From Flavobacterium anhuiense (GTDB taxonomy: Bacteria > Bacteroidota > Bacteroidia > Flavobacteriales > Flavobacteriaceae), in contig NZ_JUIV01000005.1 of NCBI RefSeq assembly GCF_004151235.1, positions 62,001 to 126,000 on the forward strand: a stretch of DNA of 64,000 nucleotides, read 5' to 3'. This document shows, piece by piece, positions 61,238 to 64,000 of the stretch (the first letter of the stretch is position 1; each line of letters begins with the position of its first letter). The notes below the pieces were generated by a model, which saw nothing but the letters and a program-made list of their open reading frames with translations, was not told the DNA's origin and did not search any database. The translations under genes were made by a program, and so were the position numbers.

Positions 61238-63442
61238 CTACCACGTGTATTTCAAGATCAAACGCGCATTAAACGGTGTTCCTGCCGTAAAATGAATTTC
61301 TTCTACAGGATCTGTTTCATTTGCCAATCTTGATTCGGTTAAGAATTGTGTTTCTTTCCATTTTGTATTGAAAATATTGTCAATGTTAACGCCAATCGAA
61401 ACTTTCTTAATCTGATAATTCACAGAAAAATCGGTAATACAATACCCTTTTGCGACAACCGAATTATCTTCGTTTGCTGGTCTGTCGCCTAAGAAACGCG
61501 TTCTTATACTTCCTGAAAAACCTTTTAAGTCCTTTACCGAAAGTCCGCTCATTAAAGTGTTTTTTGGAGCAAGTGGCAAATAATCATTTCCCTTAGGTTC
61601 GTCTATTGCTCTTGCGTGCGTATATGTATAATCTGCATTCCAGAATAACCAATTGGTCAATTGATATCTAATCCCAAAATCAAAACCTTTACGTTCTGTT
61701 TTACCGCTTGGTTCAACTACAGCTTCGTCTCCTACGTATACAAATTCTTGAGCTAGATATAAATACCAAAGAGCCGAATTGACAATCATTCTTGGAAATG
61801 GTTTCCAGTTTAAACCTAAATCTGCTCCGTACGTTTCTGGAAGAATTTTTTCTCCTTTTTGCGTCACAACTACACGGGTATCATTACTGTGAAATCCTTT
61901 TCCTAACTTCAAGAAATAGTTTAATTTGTCATTTTGAGTATACAAAAAGTTTAGTTTCGGACTAACAATTGCCTTGGTCTGCGTCTGATTGCTGTAATTT
62001 GCAGCCAATTGATCTTCATATCCAAATTTGAAATAATCTAAACGTAAACCTCCATTTATCAACCATTTTCCTGCTGTAAAATCAAGACTTGAATAGGTAA
62101 AAAGATTGGTTTGGTTGACATTTCCTAAACTCAAATAATCTAAAACTGTTTTTCTATTTAAAGTATGAGACAATTCTACATCTTTATTATTATCATTTCG
62201 AAGTCCAGCGCCTAGTTTAAAACGCCATTTTTCATTCAGTTTTTGATCGTATTCAGACTGAAAACCTACAATAGTTCTGTTTTCTTTCTGTTTGATTTGA
62301 TCGCCGTTTACAGGATCATTCAAGAAAAATGTAAAATTAGAATACAGTTCAAAATCGTATTTACTTAAATATGCGCTGCTTTTGATATGTGTATTGTCAT
62401 CAATTTTGGCATCGTATTGCAGATTGAAATTGGTTCTGTTTGTATTTCCTCCTTCATTCGGATCGATTGCTCCAAAATGCGAAATCGTTCCGTCGTTTAC
62501 CGCACGGTCAGGAATTTGTCCGCTGGCGTCCCATTGACTTTTAAAATGCGAAACCGAAATCGCCAAACGGTCTCCATTTTCCATTTTAGCGTTGTATTTT
62601 CCAAACAAATTAATTCGGTTAAAATTCTGAGGAGCATCAAAATAACCGTCAGTCATCATATATTCTCCAGCAAAATAAGCCGATTGGTTTTCTTTATTCA
62701 ATAAATTAAACATCGCAACGGTACGAAAAGTATCAAATTGCCCGCCTTCAAAAGAGATAGAACTGTTCTGCAATGCATTTTTGGTATTAAAACCAACATA
62801 TCCGGCAGTTGTAAAATCGCCTTTATCTACAAAATAAGCACCTTTATCAAAATCAATATTATCTACGGTTTCAGGAATCACAAAATGCAGATCAGAATAT
62901 CCTTGTCCGTGCGCGTGCGAAACCATGTTTACAGGCATTCCGTCTACGGTGATATTAATATCGGTTCCGTGATCGCAGTCAAAACCTCTTAAAAAGATTT
63001 GCTCTGCTTTTCCTCCGCCCGCATGCTGACCGATAAAAAGTCCTGGAACTTTTCGCAGTAAATCCTGAGAATTTGAAATAGGCTGAATTTCAAAATCGAT
63101 TTTAGAAATCGTATTTAGGTATTTTAAATTATTGCTGATTTTAACTTCTTCCAACAAAAATGGCTTTTCTTCCAATTGAATGGAGAGAAAATCCAAAGAG
63201 GCAAGTTTAATTTTTTGAGTTGAAAACCCTTTTTTGGTAATAACCAGACTATCATTTATCTGCGTTCCTTCTAAGGTAAATTTTCCATTTGCATCGGTAT
63301 GGGCGTGTGTTTTTGAATTTAGATTTCGAATTAAAACTTCTGAAGATGCTTTTCCATCAGAATCATTTACGATACCATTTAGAGATTGTGCATTAATAGA
63401 AAAAGAGAGAATAAAAAAGAGAAGTGCTGATAAAGATTTCAT
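61238..63442 (-). CDS. TonB-dependent receptor with His-rich plug
   Basis: A 734-residue receptor. Signal peptide (MKSLSALLFFILSFSINAQ), carboxypeptidase-regulatory-like domain (about 20-95; LNGIVNDSDGKASSEVLIRN), plug (about 105-215), then beta-barrel ending in RLILKYTW. The plug contains FDCDHGTDINITVDGMPVNM, then VSHAHGQGYSDLHFVIPETV, with five His residues in about 35. This wording recurs in a distinct receptor group in other Gram-negatives. The His cluster suggests a metal or metal-chelate ligand, but that is inference. There is no SusD-type partner. It is followed by a partial acetyltransferase gene upstream. Confidence 0.93.
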   Translation of the reverse strand: MKSLSALLFFILSFSINAQSLNGIVNDSDGKASSEVLIRNLNSKTHAHTDANGKFTLEGTQINDSLVITKKGFSTQKIKLASLDFLSIQLEEKPFLLEEVKISNNLKYLNTISKIDFEIQPISNSQDLLRKVPGLFIGQHAGGGKAEQIFLRGFDCDHGTDINITVDGMPVNMVSHAHGQGYSDLHFVIPETVDNIDFDKGAYFVDKGDFTTAGYVGFNTKNALQNSSISFEGGQFDTFRTVAMFNLLNKENQSAYFAGEYMMTDGYFDAPQNFNRINLFGKYNAKMENGDRLAISVSHFKSQWDASGQIPDRAVNDGTISHFGAIDPNEGGNTNRTNFNLQYDAKIDDNTHIKSSAYLSKYDFELYSNFTFFLNDPVNGDQIKQKENRTIVGFQSEYDQKLNEKWRFKLGAGLRNDNNKDVELSHTLNRKTVLDYLSLGNVNQTNLFTYSSLDFTAGKWLINGGLRLDYFKFGYEDQLAANYSNQTQTKAIVSPKLNFLYTQNDKLNYFLKLGKGFHSNDTRVVVTQKGEKILPETYGADLGLNWKPFPRMIVNSALWYLYLAQEFVYVGDEAVVEPSGKTERKGFDFGIRYQLTNWLFWNADYTYTHARAIDEPKGNDYLPLAPKNTLMSGLSVKDLKGFSGSIRTRFLGDRPANEDNSVVAKGYCITDFSVNYQIKKVSIGVNIDNIFNTKWKETQFLTESRLANETDPVEEIHFTAGTPFNARLILKYTW

Positions 63443-63508
63443 TGCTATTTTGGTAACTTATTGGAATAATTTGAGCGCAAAAATAGCATAGAAAAGCATT
63501 TTTCAGGT

Positions 63509-64000
63509 TTATTCCAGAGAATCTGAGATATTGTTGCTCTTAGGATCGTAGAGCATGGCAGTACACAAACAATTCTTTCTTTCTTTGCTTAATAGTATCG
63601 GACAATTGATACAGCTTTTGCAATTTTCCCAAAAAAGTTCATCGTTTGGTAATTCAGAATAAGTTACGGGTTCAAAACCGAGTTCGTGATTCATTTTCAT
63701 AACGGCAAGACCTGTCGTCAAGCTAAATATTTGTGCTTTTGGATATTTTTTACGGCTAAGTTCAAAGATTTTTCTTTTGATTTTTTTGGATAAACCTGTA
63801 TGTCTAAACTCAGGTGAGACAATTAATCCAGAATTAGAAACATATTTACCGTTTTCCCATAAAGATATAAAAGCAAAACCTGCCCATTTTCCGTCTGGTG
63901 CAAATGCGATAATGGCTTCACCTTCTTTCATCTTTTTCTCAAGCAGTTCTGGCGGTCGGCCTGAAATGCCTGTTCCTCGAGCTTTCGCAGATGATAATGT
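63509..64000 (-). CDS. GNAT-family N-acetyltransferase with C-terminal Cys cluster, partial (5' end outside window)
   Basis: The frame is open from the stop at 63509 through the window edge, so the N terminus is missing. The first visible residues are TLSSAKARGTGISGRPPELL. The GNAT core is visible: AIIAFAPDGKWAGFAFISLW, the acetyl-CoA loop VSPEFRHTGLSKKIKRKIFE, and the later strand AQIFSLTTGLAVMKMNHELG. The C-terminal tail has a Cys cluster (ENCKSCINCPILL, then RKNCLCTAMLYDP), which could bind a metal. From memory, such proteins are encoded with argininosuccinate synthase and other arginine genes in many Bacteroidota, where they have been proposed as N-acetyltransferases of that pathway. Neighbours outside the window would test this. 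Confidence 0.85.
   Translation of the reverse strand, partial: TLSSAKARGTGISGRPPELLEKKMKEGEAIIAFAPDGKWAGFAFISLWENGKYVSNSGLIVSPEFRHTGLSKKIKRKIFELSRKKYPKAQIFSLTTGLAVMKMNHELGFEPVTYSELPNDELFWENCKSCINCPILLSKERKNCLCTAMLYDPKSNNISDSLE

Overview
The window looks like a chromosome segment of a Flavobacterium-like member of the Bacteroidota. The DNA is AT-rich. Several genes are preceded by the Bacteroidota promoter -7 element TAnnTTTG. There is a SusC/SusD pair with a hybrid two-component regulator, type IX secretion (T9SS) C-terminal sorting domains of both type A and type B, PorP/SprF-family proteins, and many lipoproteins and Q-ending signal peptides. No rRNA, tRNA, CRISPR array, phage or complete insertion sequence was seen.

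Region 1 (1-6470, minus strand) is a vitamin B12 acquisition operon: a cobalamin riboswitch, a BtuB-like TonB-dependent receptor, a BtuG-like beta-propeller lipoprotein, a second lipoprotein and a further large secreted protein cut by the window edge. Region 2 (6515-16450, minus) holds a small outer-membrane barrel protein, a 2046-residue secreted M4 metalloprotease with a T9SS sorting domain, a possible 44-codon gene, a membrane-anchored TPR regulator with a LuxR-type helix-turn-helix, and a two-domain NTF2-like secreted protein.

Region 3 (16701-24857) is a patchwork of small units. It has an unknown secreted protein, a GNAT-MarR pair behind a palindromic operator candidate, a divergent HxlR/nitroreductase pair, a roadblock-like protein, an orphan transposase zinc ribbon, a Lys/Ala-rich histone-H1-like protein, an AraC regulator with a TetX-like flavin monooxygenase, and an Omp85-type barrel. 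Region 4 (25269-39395, plus) is a cell-surface adhesin module: a 3735-residue protein with about 15 Ig/PKD-like domains, 17 DUF11 repeats and a type B sorting domain, followed by PorP/SprF and PorE-like OmpA-family proteins.

Region 5 (40016-57407) is a polysaccharide utilisation locus (PUL). SusC, SusD, a GH5-like enzyme, a GH43-like propeller, GH2, GH43, an aldose 1-epimerase and a second GH43 are all on the minus strand and end at a strong terminator. The hybrid two-component sensor that probably controls them is divergent. The gene set suggests a plant-type hemicellulose or pectic side chain rich in arabinose, galactose or xylose, but the sequence does not fix the substrate. Region 6 (57904-64000, minus) contains a LytS/LytTR-type two-component pair, a CPBP-family membrane protease, a TonB-dependent receptor with a His-rich plug and a partial GNAT acetyltransferase.

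The most striking structure not explained by genes is a dense set of dispersed inverted-repeat elements in the intergenic gaps. One composite family with three or four modules occurs four times (B12 operon, twice inside the PUL, and beside the LytTR pair). Nearly every gap of the PUL carries a different palindromic repeat. The giant adhesin also contains eight consecutive repeat units of exactly 390 bp.
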